From CAZNQW01 sp964575225 (lineage in GTDB: Bacteria > Chloroflexota > Anaerolineae > JAAYZQ01): a stretch of DNA of 27,508 nt. Positions within the stretch are counted from its first letter, which is position 1. Each line of letters begins with the position of its first letter. Under the pieces are notes generated by a model. The model was not told the DNA's origin, searched no databases, and saw only the letters and a program-made list of their open reading frames with translations. The stretch is taken from the NCBI GenBank assembly GCA_964575225.1, contig CAZNQW010000021.1, forward strand, positions 1 through 27,508. The letters are read 5' to 3'. Below are positions 1 through 7,492 of the stretch, piece by piece. A program made the translations under genes and the position numbers.

Positions 1-46
1 CCTAGATCGGCTCTGGCAGGGGCGGTCGCGTTTTCAGGAGGATCGA

Positions 47-802
47 GTGCGTGGATTGGCGGGAAAGCGAGTGCTGGTGACCGGTGGGGCCGGTGGCATC
101 GGGACGGCCACCGTGGCCCGTTTTCTGGAGGAAGGGGCGCAGGTCTTGGTGTTGGATCGCGACGAGGCGGCGCTGCGGCGCCTCGAGTCCCAGGTGCCGG
201 GAATTGGCGGCGTGATCCAGGCCAACGTGGCCGATCCTGACGACGTGACGCGGGCCTTTGACGAGCTGGCGGCGGCGGTTAGGGGCCTCGATGTGCTGAT
301 CAACAATGCCGGCATCAGCCTGCGGCATCCCTTTGTCGAGATCACGCCCCAGGAATGGCGGGCGGTGCTGGACGTCAACCTGAATGGGGTATTCTACGTG
401 GCCCAGGAGGCAGCGCGGCGCATGCTGGCCGACGATGGTGGGGTGATCCTCAACATGGGCTCGACCAACGGCCTGATGGGCTACCATTACTATGCCGATT
501 ACAATTCTTCCAAGGCGGGCGTCATTGAGCTGACCCGTTCGATGGCGCTGGAATTGGGCCCAAGTATCCGGGTCAATGCCGTGTGCCCGGGATTCATTAT
601 GACGCCCATGCAGGAGGCCGAGTACACGCCAGAGATGCGCCGGGCCTTTGCCGCCAAGCTGCCGCTGAACCGGTTGGGACGCCCGGAGGACGTGGCGGCT
701 CTTTTTGCCTTTCTGGCCTCCGATGACGCCGGCTTTATCACCGGGCAGTGTTTTGTCATCGACGGTGGCGAACTCGCCGGGGGGTTGGCCAGCCAGCCCT
801 AG
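47..802 (+). CDS. SDR family NAD(P)-dependent oxidoreductase
   Basis: A 251-residue classical short-chain dehydrogenase/reductase. The Rossmann nucleotide motif TGGAGGIG lies at residues 12-19. An acidic residue after beta-2 (LDRD, Asp37) suggests NAD rather than NADP. NNAG is at 86-89, and the catalytic tetrad is Asn111, Ser139, Tyr152 and Lys156 (YNSSK). The C-terminal half has the usual PGFI-TPM segment and ends in a tail with GGELAGG, normal for FabG-like enzymes of about 250 residues. The GTG start is chosen because an AGGAGG ribosome site lies at 36-41. The family oxidises or reduces alcohols, ketones or sugars in the cytoplasm. Nothing here shows the substrate, and the neighbour is an unrelated convergent two-component system. 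Confidence 0.93.
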   Translation: MRGLAGKRVLVTGGAGGIGTATVARFLEEGAQVLVLDRDEAALRRLESQVPGIGGVIQANVADPDDVTRAFDELAAAVRGLDVLINNAGISLRHPFVEITPQEWRAVLDVNLNGVFYVAQEAARRMLADDGGVILNMGSTNGLMGYHYYADYNSSKAGVIELTRSMALELGPSIRVNAVCPGFIMTPMQEAEYTPEMRRAFAAKLPLNRLGRPEDVAALFAFLASDDAGFITGQCFVIDGGELAGGLASQP

Positions 803-841
803 CCGTTCTTTGGCTCTGGGGGCACCTGAGGGAAAAGCAAT

Positions 842-873
842 CGCGGCGGGCCCATTGCCTGACCGCGTTTTTT
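842..873 (+). terminator. Probable intrinsic terminator of the SDR gene
   Basis: CGCGG (842-846) pairs with CCGCG (863-867). An inner GGC/GCC stem (849-851 with 857-859) closes the loop. Six T residues follow directly at 868-873. It lies about 40 bases after the SDR stop and serves the plus strand only. The stem is interrupted, so strength is uncertain. Confidence 0.6.
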
Positions 874-914
874 GTTATGAGGGGGATCGCACATCGCAGG
901 GGAACAGTCCTCTG

Positions 915-1571
915 TCAGAGGAGGCCCAGCTCGTGGGCGCGGAGGGCTGCCTGGGTACGGTCGCGCGCGCCCAACTTCTGGAGGATGGTGGTGACGTAAT
1001 TCTTGACGGTGCCTGGAGCCAGAACGAGGTGTTCGGAGATCTCGCGGTTGCTCAGTCCCTGGGCCAGGAGAACCAAGATCTCCTGCTCCCGCTCCGATAG
1101 GGGTTCGGGTAGCCCCTCTCCTGCCGAGCGGTGGGGGGGTGCCAGTCGGGCAAATTCGTCGACCACTTTGCGGGCCACCGAGGGCTCGATGAGGACCCCG
1201 CCCGCGGCCACCGTGCGGATCGCGGCCGCCAGATCGCGCCCCGAAACGTCTTTGAGCAGGTAGCCGCAGGCGCCGGCTCGCAGCCCTTCAAAGACATATT
1301 CGTCGTCGTCAAAGGTGGTCAGGATAATGACGCGGGCTTCCGGCCAGCGGTCGCGCAGGCGGCGGGTGGCTTCGACCCCATCCATGCCGGGCATCCGCAC
1401 GTCCATCAACACCACCTGGGGCCGGAGCTCGGCGTAGGCCGACAACGCCCCTTGACCCTCCTCGGCCTCGCCCACGATCTCCAGATCAGGCTCTAATTCC
1501 AGGAGGATGCGCAGGCCCTCGCGCAGTAACCGTTGATCGTCGACCAAAAGCACGCGGATGGAATCAGCCAT
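915..1571 (-). CDS. NarL/FixJ-type response regulator
   Basis: A 218-residue DNA-binding response regulator. The receiver domain (about 1-120) has the acidic pair Asp11-Asp12, phospho-acceptor Asp57 in LMDVRMPG, Thr85/86 and Lys107 in LLKD. The C-terminal LuxR-type helix-turn-helix begins at LSEREQEIL, with GLSNREIS and the recognition region GTVKNYV. The open frame extends 64 codons further upstream, but that part is antisense-like sequence inside the kinase gene. The ATG at 1571 gives a normal N-terminus and overlaps the kinase stop by 8 bases (ATGGCTGA), showing translational coupling. It is expected to be phosphorylated by the adjacent kinase and to regulate transcription; its targets are not visible. 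Confidence 0.95.
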   Translation of the reverse strand: MADSIRVLLVDDQRLLREGLRILLELEPDLEIVGEAEEGQGALSAYAELRPQVVLMDVRMPGMDGVEATRRLRDRWPEARVIILTTFDDDEYVFEGLRAGACGYLLKDVSGRDLAAAIRTVAAGGVLIEPSVARKVVDEFARLAPPHRSAGEGLPEPLSEREQEILVLLAQGLSNREISEHLVLAPGTVKNYVTTILQKLGARDRTQAALRAHELGLL

Positions 1572-2778
1572 TACCGTTTCCCTCGTCTCCAGGCGCGAAC
1601 CCGACCTCGGTTTTGGGAAGCGGCAGGTGAAAGGAGAACTGGGCGCCGCCGCCCCGCCTGGGCTCCAGATGGAGATGGCCCCCCAGCAGTTCGGCCCGCT
1701 CGCGCAGGCCGAGCAGACCCACGCCTGTTTTGCCCGCCTCGAAGGTGAGCCCCTGGCCATCATCGCCGACTATCAAAGTGATGTCATTTGGGCTGATGTT
1801 GAGCACCAGCCAGACCTGACTGGCTTGGGCGTGCCGTTGGACGTTGGTCAGGGCCTCTTGGGCGGCGCGGTACAGCGCCAGTCGATGGGCGGCGGGCAGA
1901 TCGGGCAGGCTGTCGGGCAGGACGCGGTGGACGGTCAGGCCTGTGGCCTGCTCGAAATCCCCCACCAGGCGCTGTAGCGAGCTGCGCACCTGAAGATCGG
2001 CCTCGATGGGCGTCCGTAAGGTAGCGACGGTGCTCCGCAGTTCGGCCAGGGCCTCGCGGACCTGATCGCGCACGGTGCTGACCATCTGGGCAGCTCGCTC
2101 CTGATCTTGAGCGCACAAGCGTTGAGCGCCTTCGAGCTGGACGGCGGCAACGGTCAGCCGGTGGCCCAAGGTGTCGTGCATCTCCCGCGCCAGGCGGTTG
2201 CGTTCCTGGACCACAGCCAACTCTTCGACGCGCCGGGCGTACTCCTGAAGTTGGCCATGGGCTTCTTGCAGTTCGGCCAGCAGTTCCTGGCTCTCCCTCC
2301 GTGCCTTTTCGGCCCGGACCAGGGCATGGGCAAAGGAGCCAAAGAACAGGTATCCTCCCCCGTAGGCAAACAAGGCCAGCAACCCCGCTTGCCAGCCCTG
2401 GCTCAAGGCAATCGACCCGACCGATATGGCTGAATAGAGGGCGATCCAAAAGATGCCTGGTATAAACGAGAGCAAAAGGATGGCCTGGACGCTCAGGGGA
2501 AAGTACAGCATGGGGAACATCGTCCAGCCGGGCTGAAGGAGGATGAGGAGAGCGACGAGCGTCCCTTGGACGCCGAGATAGAGGTGAGCGTGTCCGACCG
2601 GTTTGGTCTCATCGGGAACGCGCGCTTGTAGGATGCCAAAGGTGAGCAGGATCGCGGCCTGCAGCCAGCGCATCCCCGCCGAGGGCGCGTTCAAGAGGGC
2701 GACAACCGCCACGGTCACCAACACGCCATAGCCCGCCAGATGAAAGCCGATGTTTTCCCATCGAGAGGCCTTGGTCAT
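1564..2778 (-). CDS. NarL-family membrane sensor histidine kinase
   Basis: A 404-residue kinase. The first 150 residues hold about five hydrophobic segments with no large extracellular loop. A coiled-coil linker (about 155-190) follows, then a HisKA_3 dimerisation domain with the phospho-acceptor in LAREMHDTLGH (His201). The HATPase_c domain has the N-box EALTNVQRHA and glycine boxes GDDGQGL and GVGLLGLRERAELLGG. This is the DesK/NarX/LiaS-type layout, suggesting sensing in or at the membrane. The frame could start at a TTG at 2796, but that codon lies between the -35 and -10 elements, immediately upstream of TATAAT, so it should not be transcribed. The first usable start is ATG 2778, which coincides with the predicted transcription start and has no ribosome site. 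The kinase gene precedes its regulator in one operon. Confidence 0.93.
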   Translation of the reverse strand: MTKASRWENIGFHLAGYGVLVTVAVVALLNAPSAGMRWLQAAILLTFGILQARVPDETKPVGHAHLYLGVQGTLVALLILLQPGWTMFPMLYFPLSVQAILLLSFIPGIFWIALYSAISVGSIALSQGWQAGLLALFAYGGGYLFFGSFAHALVRAEKARRESQELLAELQEAHGQLQEYARRVEELAVVQERNRLAREMHDTLGHRLTVAAVQLEGAQRLCAQDQERAAQMVSTVRDQVREALAELRSTVATLRTPIEADLQVRSSLQRLVGDFEQATGLTVHRVLPDSLPDLPAAHRLALYRAAQEALTNVQRHAQASQVWLVLNISPNDITLIVGDDGQGLTFEAGKTGVGLLGLRERAELLGGHLHLEPRRGGGAQFSFHLPLPKTEVGFAPGDEGNGNG

Positions 2779-2784
2779 GGGGAA

Positions 2785-2813
2785 ATTATAGCGCAAATCG
2801 GTGGTTGGGGCAA
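2785..2813 (-). promoter_or_regulatory. Sigma-70-type promoter of the kinase/regulator operon
   Basis: On the minus strand TTGCCC (2813-2808) is followed after exactly 17 bases by TATAAT (2790-2785). The transcription start is expected near 2778, the A of the kinase ATG, which predicts a leaderless message. Confidence 0.75.
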
Positions 2814-2894
2814 GCGTGCGATGGCATGCTCATCCCGTTACAATCGAATGACAAGTCCGCCTTTGCAGCAGCCAGACGAAGGGATTTCGCATAC

Positions 2895-2922
2895 TTGCGT
2901 CCCGACGTCGGTGTGCTATAAT
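2895..2922 (+). promoter_or_regulatory. Sigma-70-type promoter of the PIG-L gene
   Basis: TTGCGT (2895-2900), a 16-base spacer, and a perfect TATAAT (2917-2922). The start should fall near 2929, leaving a leader of about 75 bases before the ATG at 3006. It is divergent from the kinase promoter about 80 bases away. Confidence 0.7.
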
Positions 2923-3005
2923 AGCCCCCGACCGGCCTGGCTGCCCAAGAACGGCTTGGGGGCGAGGGTCGATCTCAAGACAACCTGCGAGGGGGACATA
3001 CGAGA

Positions 3006-3725
3006 ATGGGCAGAAACGGCGTGCCGAAATCGGCCATGGTCATTATTGCACATCCCGACGACGCCGAATTTACGATGGCCGGCACACTGGCGGGTTGGAC
3101 CCGAGCGGGTTGTCGGGTGACCTATGTGTTGTGCACCGATGGCAACGCCGGCTCGCACGAGCCGGGCATGACGCGCGAACGGCTGGCCGAGATCCGCCGG
3201 GCGGAACAGCGCGCGGCCTGCGCCGTCTTGGGTGTGGCCGATGTCGAATTCCTGGGCAAAGACGACGGGCAGCTTCTGCCCACGCTGGAACTCAGGCGCG
3301 AACTGGTGCGCCTGATCCGCAAGCACAAGCCCGAGGTAGTTCTGACCAGCGATCCAATGCGCCTCTTTTCCGATCGGGGCTATATCAACCACCCCGATCA
3401 CCGCGCGGCAGGCTTGGCCGCCCTGGATGCGGTGGCTCCGGCCGCCGAGATGCCCTTGCTCTGGCCCGAGGTGGGCGCTCCCCACAAGGTGCACCAGGTG
3501 TACATCTATGGCAACGATCAATCGGACACCTGGGTGGATGTAACCGACACCATTGAGGTCAAGATCCAAGCGCTTAAGAAGCATGCCAGCCAGATGGGGG
3601 ACTGGGATCCGACAGAGAGGATCAAGGGCTGGGCGGCCCAGGTGGGGCAGGAAAAGGGTCTGGCCTATGCCGAAAAGTTCCGCGTCATTACCCTGGTCCA
3701 GCCCGTCGAGGAGAGCGACGACTGA
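3006..3725 (+). CDS. PIG-L (LmbE-like) family deacetylase
   Basis: A 239-residue zinc-dependent de-N-acetylase. The metal and catalytic motif AHPDDAE lies at residues 15-21. The second metal site is in NHPDHR (His129, Asp131, His132), and the fold signature TDGNAGS is near 44-50. Relatives deacetylate GlcNAc-inositol, GlcNAc-malate (bacillithiol route) or sugar/lipid conjugates. The substrate here cannot be told from sequence. There is no signal peptide, so it is probably cytoplasmic. The ATG follows a purine-rich GAGGGGG at 2988-2994. The gene stands alone between its own promoter and a strong terminator. Confidence 0.92.
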   Translation: MGRNGVPKSAMVIIAHPDDAEFTMAGTLAGWTRAGCRVTYVLCTDGNAGSHEPGMTRERLAEIRRAEQRAACAVLGVADVEFLGKDDGQLLPTLELRRELVRLIRKHKPEVVLTSDPMRLFSDRGYINHPDHRAAGLAALDAVAPAAEMPLLWPEVGAPHKVHQVYIYGNDQSDTWVDVTDTIEVKIQALKKHASQMGDWDPTERIKGWAAQVGQEKGLAYAEKFRVITLVQPVEESDD

Positions 3726-3793
3726 CGCCATTGGGGATGGTCACCCTCCTGCGGCCCGAACCCCAGTATGCTTAATCGGCGCTTGACTGACAG

Positions 3794-3818
3794 CCCCTGC
3801 CCCCTGGCAGGGGTTTTT
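3794..3818 (+). terminator. Intrinsic terminator after the PIG-L gene
   Basis: CCCCTGCC (3794-3801) and GGCAGGGG (3806-3813) form a perfect 8-bp stem with a CCCT loop, followed directly by TTTTT (3814-3818). It lies about 70 bases after the stop codon. Confidence 0.88.
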
Positions 3819-3876
3819 CGCACTCGGCCTGCTCCCTCCGCGGCTCGCGGGCCGCAGTCGCTCCGCCCCCACAAGC

Positions 3877-3966
3877 TAGCCACCTGACCAGGAATCACAT
3901 TGTCCATGTGACCAAGAAGAGATTCGCCATGTGGCGGATGGCAGTCCGACTTTTTTCCGATATACT
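3877..3966 (+). promoter_or_regulatory. Copy C of the TGGCSRATG/TATACT promoter module
   Basis: TATACT (3961-3966) is preceded by TGGCGGATG starting at 3932, 29 bases upstream. This is the same offset as in the copies at 8805 and 13534. GAGATTC at 3919-3925 aligns without gaps with copy B. An imperfect dyad TGTCC-ATGT-GACCA (3901-3914) is centred 53.5 bases before TATACT, again as in the other copies. A second similar dyad, TAGCC-ACCT-GACCA (3877-3890), lies 24 bases further out. No good -35 hexamer is present. It drives the membrane protein at 4009. Confidence 0.65.
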
Positions 3967-4008
3967 GGAGGGCGATGGATAGGTCGATGGGTTCAAAATG
4001 GAGGAACA

Positions 4009-4587
4009 ATGACACAGAATCATGCAAGCCCGCTGTTGGGGCAAGGGTCCGATTCCCCCTGGTTTCAGCGCATGAGCCGAAGGGAGCCGATCTCCAAGTT
4101 CGGCGCGCTGATCGAGATGTTGCTTGTTCTGGCGACGTTGGTGGTCTTTAACCTGTTTCCCGCTCTGGTAGGAATGGGGTCTTTTCCTGAGCGGTCGAGG
4201 TACCTGCCCTTTTTGCTGCCCGGGTTAAGGGCTCTGATGCCCTGGCTCAATGTGGCCTTTGGCTTGAGCCTCTTGCTGGCGATGGGCAAGTTTGCCTACG
4301 GGCGATGGACGATCGGTCTGCGCTGGGCAGAGCTGGGGGTGAGTTGCGTGAACATCTATATCCTGATCCAGCTCATCGCGGGTGGGCCGATCATGGCCGT
4401 CAATCCCCAGTTCGTCGCTGAGGCCGGGAGTTCGATACTCGTCCTTCAGGAGCAGGTGGTGCCCATGGTGAACATGGTTCTCAAAGGGGTCATGGGTTTC
4501 GCCCTGGTGATCACCGTCATTACCACGGCGGTCCGGTTCGCCCTGTTGCTTCTTCGGTCTGTGCAGGAGACGGTTTCTCTGGCGTAA
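4009..4587 (+). CDS. Uncharacterised four-helix membrane protein
   Basis: A 192-residue protein of unrecognised family. The first 28 residues are polar. Hydrophobic segments run at about 33-55, 77-98, 108-130 and 150-182. Between segments two and three is a basic loop (KFAYGRWTIGLRW, about 94-106), and a short charged tail follows the last helix. No catalytic motif, signal peptidase site or transporter signature is apparent. The start at 4009 is chosen over an earlier in-frame ATG at 3931 because GGAGG lies at 4000-4004, and because 3931 is upstream of the -10 element. The gene is monocistronic and controlled by promoter copy C, the module also found before the pseudo-receiver and small-protein genes. 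A role in membrane signalling or stress is possible but is inference. Confidence 0.8.
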   Translation: MTQNHASPLLGQGSDSPWFQRMSRREPISKFGALIEMLLVLATLVVFNLFPALVGMGSFPERSRYLPFLLPGLRALMPWLNVAFGLSLLLAMGKFAYGRWTIGLRWAELGVSCVNIYILIQLIAGGPIMAVNPQFVAEAGSSILVLQEQVVPMVNMVLKGVMGFALVITVITTAVRFALLLLRSVQETVSLA

Positions 4588-4633
4588 CGCCCCTCGAGTA
4601 CCTATCTCCTTGTGCCAGACTGTAGTTCATCGA

Positions 4634-4677
4634 CATCGGCCACCTGGCCCAGGCGAGGCAGGTGGCCGATGCCTGCC
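4634..4677. repeat. Long perfect inverted repeat with an alternative hairpin
   Basis: The 13-base arm CATCGGCCACCTG (4634-4646) is repeated inverted as CAGGTGGCCGATG (4659-4671), with a 12-base loop. The right arm also takes part in a second, exclusive stem: GGCAGG (4657-4662) with CCTGCC (4672-4677) around TGGCCGATG. That nine-base core is the one found in the promoter module. No T-tract follows, so it does not look like a terminator. The rest of the gap 4588-4838 shows no convincing promoter or gene. Confidence 0.6.
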
Positions 4678-4838
4678 CGCGGTTTGTGTTCGAACCCGAG
4701 ATGGACAGGCAAAAGGTGGATTCAAAACCAGCAGGGCAGCGCGAGACGTATCCAAGTGATCGAGGAAGGCGCCGGGTAGATTCGAATGGGCGACCGGTTT
4801 GTTCGACGGCGATTGGGCCGTGAGGAGAGGAAGGCGAC

Positions 4839-5150
4839 ATGGACGGCATGGTGGCGACGAATGGTCAGGTGTTGGGTGTGGAGACCGTCATCCGTCGTCT
4901 GCATGGACTGGTGATCCGGGGGCCCTGGGATCTGGAGATTGCAGCGGCGATGTCGGTCTTTGGCTACGACGAGGTCAAGTGGGTGGAGGGGCAGACGATG
5001 TTGGCCGAGTTGGTCAATTGCGAGGCTCCGGCCCCGAGCTTGTTGGAGGCGGCCCTGGCTTGGTACGAAGAAGCGGCTACGGCGGCCCGCCGGGCCTTGA
5101 GTGCCCAGCCCCATTTGTTAGCCCGGCTGGGCCTAAAGTTTGCCGCGTAG
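4839..5150 (+). CDS. Hypothetical protein of 103 residues
   Basis: A small acidic protein that I do not recognise. It has no signal peptide or membrane helix. The N-terminal half resembles a short alpha/beta region (VETVIRRLHGLVIRGPWDLEI). The C-terminal half should be helical and alanine-rich (LLEAALAWYEEAATAARRAL). A purine-rich ribosome site (GGAGAGGAAGG, 4824-4834) precedes the ATG by four bases, and codon use matches the neighbours, which supports a real gene. It is isolated, with a long inverted repeat about 170 bases upstream and the ABC exporter promoter region downstream. No function is proposed. Confidence 0.65.
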   Translation: MDGMVATNGQVLGVETVIRRLHGLVIRGPWDLEIAAAMSVFGYDEVKWVEGQTMLAELVNCEAPAPSLLEAALAWYEEAATAARRALSAQPHLLARLGLKFAA

Positions 5151-5192
5151 CAGCCTTGGGATGTCAATGTCAGGTGGCTGGGAGGAGCGGGT

Positions 5193-5222
5193 CATCGGGC
5201 CGATGAGAGTCTGTGGTAAAAT
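5193..5222 (+). promoter_or_regulatory. Extended -10 promoter with dyad, ABC exporter operon
   Basis: An extended -10 element, TGGTAAAAT, lies at 5214-5222 (hexamer TAAAAT 5217-5222). The -35 position is occupied by a palindrome, CATCGG-G-CCGATG (5193-5205), which could be an operator. Transcription should start near 5229, giving a leader of about 135 bases. The sequence around 5170-5213 loosely resembles promoter module B but lacks TATACT at the conserved distance. Confidence 0.5.
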
Positions 5223-5294
5223 AACGCTGTGGCCCAAGGGTCAGTTTCCTTGAGGGATCTCTGATGGGCATAGGGGCCACCGTTTCCGAACCTT

Positions 5295-5340
5295 GGGCGG
5301 CACGGGTGCGGCCTCGCACGTGCTGTCCTGTCGATTTTTT
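5295..5340 (+). promoter_or_regulatory. Leader stem-loop with T-run before the ABC operon
   Basis: In the predicted mRNA, 5295-5303 pairs along all nine positions with 5320-5328, counting G-U pairs. After a GG bulge, GTGCG (5306-5310) pairs with CGCAC (5315-5319) around a GCCT loop. Six T residues follow at 5335-5340, 24 bases before the ABC start. The hairpin and T-run within a leader resemble an attenuator. The six-base gap between stem and T-run makes it a weak terminator on paper. Confidence 0.45.
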
Positions 5341-5363
5341 GTGGGGTAGAAGGGAGTAGAGCA

Positions 5364-6284
5364 ATGTACACCGTTCAAGTTTCGAATCTGGCAAAGCGTT
5401 TTGGCGACACTCAGGCGGTGGCCGATGTCTCGTTTGCCGTTGAAGCGGGGGAGATTTTTGGCCTGCTGGGGCCCAACGGCGCGGGCAAAACGACCACTAT
5501 TCGGATGATGCTGGATATTTTTAAACCGGACGCGGGCAAAATTCAGATCCTTGGTGGCCAACTGGACCTGGATCGAAAGCGCCGCATCGGGTACATGCCC
5601 GAGGAGCGGGGTTTGTACAAGGACCAGAAGTTGGAATCCACCCTGGTCTATCTGGCCATGCTGAAAGGGCTCGACGAGCAAGAAGCCCATCACCGACTGG
5701 ATGGGTGGTTGGAACGCCTGGATCTGGCGGAGCACCGCGATAAAAAAGCCCAGGAGCTGAGCAAGGGCATGCAGCAGAAGGCGCAGATCATCGCCACTCT
5801 GGTGCACGAACCCGATCTGATTGTTATCGACGAGCCCTTTTCTGGGTTGGATCCGGTGAGCACGCGGCTGGTCAAGGACATTCTGGAGGAGCAGCGCCAG
5901 GCCGGCCGGTCGATCCTGATGTCGACCCATCAGATGTATCAGGTCGAGGCCCTTTGCGACCGCATTGTGCTCATCAACGCCGGGCGGACGGTGCTGTACG
6001 GACCGGTCAGTGAGATCAAGCGCAACTATGCTGGAAATGCGGTCGTGGTCGAAGGCCAGGGCGACTTTACCAATATTCCAGGAGTGCTAGAGGCGAGCTC
6101 GCGGAACGGGACGTGGCATCTGGCTCTGGAAATTGGCACCGATCCCCAGGACGTGTTTCGGGCGCTGGCTGCCCGGAGCGGTGTGCGCATTGAGCGCTTT
6201 GAATTGGAAGAGCCGTCGTTGGACGACATCTTTATCCACGTGGTGCAGGGGGGCGCGGCCAACCAGGAGGCGGACCATGCGTAA
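5364..6284 (+). CDS. ABC exporter ATP-binding protein, NatA-like
   Basis: A 306-residue nucleotide-binding subunit. Walker A GPNGAGKT is at 36-43, the Q-loop region with MPEERGLY near 78-85, the ABC signature LSKGMQQK at 132-139, Walker B LIVIDEPF at about 152-159, D-loop SGLD at 160-163 and switch His189. The C-terminal 80 residues form the small alpha/beta extension typical of NatA/CcmA-like subunits, ending in EPSLDDIFIHVV. It should energise the two membrane subunits encoded directly downstream. The ATG follows GGGAG, and the stop overlaps the next start by 8 bases (ATGCGTAA), so the two are translationally coupled. Cargo is unknown; relatives export Na+, antibiotics or peptides. Confidence 0.95.
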   Translation: MYTVQVSNLAKRFGDTQAVADVSFAVEAGEIFGLLGPNGAGKTTTIRMMLDIFKPDAGKIQILGGQLDLDRKRRIGYMPEERGLYKDQKLESTLVYLAMLKGLDEQEAHHRLDGWLERLDLAEHRDKKAQELSKGMQQKAQIIATLVHEPDLIVIDEPFSGLDPVSTRLVKDILEEQRQAGRSILMSTHQMYQVEALCDRIVLINAGRTVLYGPVSEIKRNYAGNAVVVEGQGDFTNIPGVLEASSRNGTWHLALEIGTDPQDVFRALAARSGVRIERFELEEPSLDDIFIHVVQGGAANQEADHA

Positions 6285-7482
6285 CCTATGGCTGATCGCA
6301 AAGCACGAGTACCGCCAGACGGCACTCAAGCGGGCGTTTCTGGTGCTGACGTTTGGCCTCCCTTTGCTCCTGGTGGGTTTGATTGTGGTGGCGGTGATGG
6401 TGGAGGAATCGGGCGCCAGTCCGCTGCCGGTGGGCTATGTCGATCATTCGGGCAAGTTGGACCTGGCCCGGTATGCAGAGCTGCCAAACCCGGAAGATCG
6501 CGTGCAGCTCCGTGCCTTTGCCGATGAACCGTCGGCGCAAGCCGCCCTCAAAGGGGAACAGGTCCAGGCCGTGTTTGTCTTCCCAGCCGACTATCCTGAC
6601 ACCATGCAGACCGACCTCTACTATTTGGATTCGCCGCCAGAGGGAGAAGTCTGGTCGGACCTGGGCGACTTTGTGCGCCTGAACTTGCTCGCCGATTATC
6701 CCGAGGATGTCCGCATGCGGCTCTTGGAGGGGCCAGAGGTCACGGTGCAGGATCTGGCCAGTGGCCGCACCTTTAGCGAAAGCGGCGTCATCAACATGGT
6801 GCTGCCCTTCATTGCCTCCTTTTTCCTCTTCTTTTCTACCATGTCCGCATCGGGTTACCTGTTGGGTGTGGTGGCCGGCGAAAAGGAAAACCGAACCATG
6901 GAGGTCATGGTGACGTCGGTGACGCCAGGACAACTGATCGTCGGCAAGACATTGGGGTTGTTTGCCGCTACCCTGACCCAGCTTGCCATCTATGTCCTGG
7001 CGGGCGTGGTGGGGTTATTGATTGCCGGGCGCTTTGTTCCCGAGATACAACAGTTGCAGGTGCCGTGGGCCTATATCGCGCTGGTGGTGGCGTTTTTCCT
7101 GCCCACCTATCTCTTGATTTCGGGCCTGATGATCGCCATTGGCTCGAGCGTGGCAGAATTGGAACAAGGGCAGCAAGTGGCGGGGCTTCTCAACCTATTG
7201 TTCATCGTCCCCATCTTTCTGACGCCCCTGCTCTTTGAAAATCCGGGCAGCCCGCCGCTGGTCGCCCTTACCCTATTTCCCACGACGGCCTTTCTTACGG
7301 TGTCGTTGCGGTGGGGGCTGGGCACGGTTCCTGTGTGGCAGTTGGCCCTGAGTTGGGTGTTGCTGGTGGCCACTGCGGCGCTGACGATCGGGGCGGCGGC
7401 GCGCATCTTCCGTATGGGCATGTTACGCTATGGGCAGCCCCTGAATTTCAAGTCGGCCCTGGCCGCCATCCGAGGGAGGTAG
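6277..7482 (+). CDS. ABC exporter permease, NatB-like (ABC-2 type)
   Basis: A 401-residue membrane subunit. An N-terminal helix at about 18-43 is followed by an extracytoplasmic domain of roughly 130 residues (VGYVDHSGKLD to about residue 165). A C-terminal block of five to six helices follows. The conserved cytoplasmic motif GEKENRTMEVMVTSVTPGQLIVGK, characteristic of ABC2_membrane_3 proteins, is present. The ATG at 6277 follows GGAGG at 6266-6270 and overlaps the ATPase stop. The next gene encodes a second permease of the same type, so the exporter is probably a heterodimeric membrane pair with one ATPase. Confidence 0.93.
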   Translation: MRNLWLIAKHEYRQTALKRAFLVLTFGLPLLLVGLIVVAVMVEESGASPLPVGYVDHSGKLDLARYAELPNPEDRVQLRAFADEPSAQAALKGEQVQAVFVFPADYPDTMQTDLYYLDSPPEGEVWSDLGDFVRLNLLADYPEDVRMRLLEGPEVTVQDLASGRTFSESGVINMVLPFIASFFLFFSTMSASGYLLGVVAGEKENRTMEVMVTSVTPGQLIVGKTLGLFAATLTQLAIYVLAGVVGLLIAGRFVPEIQQLQVPWAYIALVVAFFLPTYLLISGLMIAIGSSVAELEQGQQVAGLLNLLFIVPIFLTPLLFENPGSPPLVALTLFPTTAFLTVSLRWGLGTVPVWQLALSWVLLVATAALTIGAAARIFRMGMLRYGQPLNFKSALAAIRGR

Positions 7483-7492
7483 GAGGTACGCC

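Noticed and set aside
2916..3731. A 271-codon minus-strand frame opposite the PIG-L gene.
   Set aside because: The plus-strand gene has the HPDDAE and HPDHR motifs, a promoter and a terminator.
5170..5222. A fourth copy of the promoter module before the ABC operon.
   Set aside because: CAGGTGGCT-GGA-GAG and GGCCGATG match copy B with nearly the same internal spacing. However, no TATACT lies at the conserved distance and the available -10 is about 10 bases too close. It is kept only as a loose resemblance.
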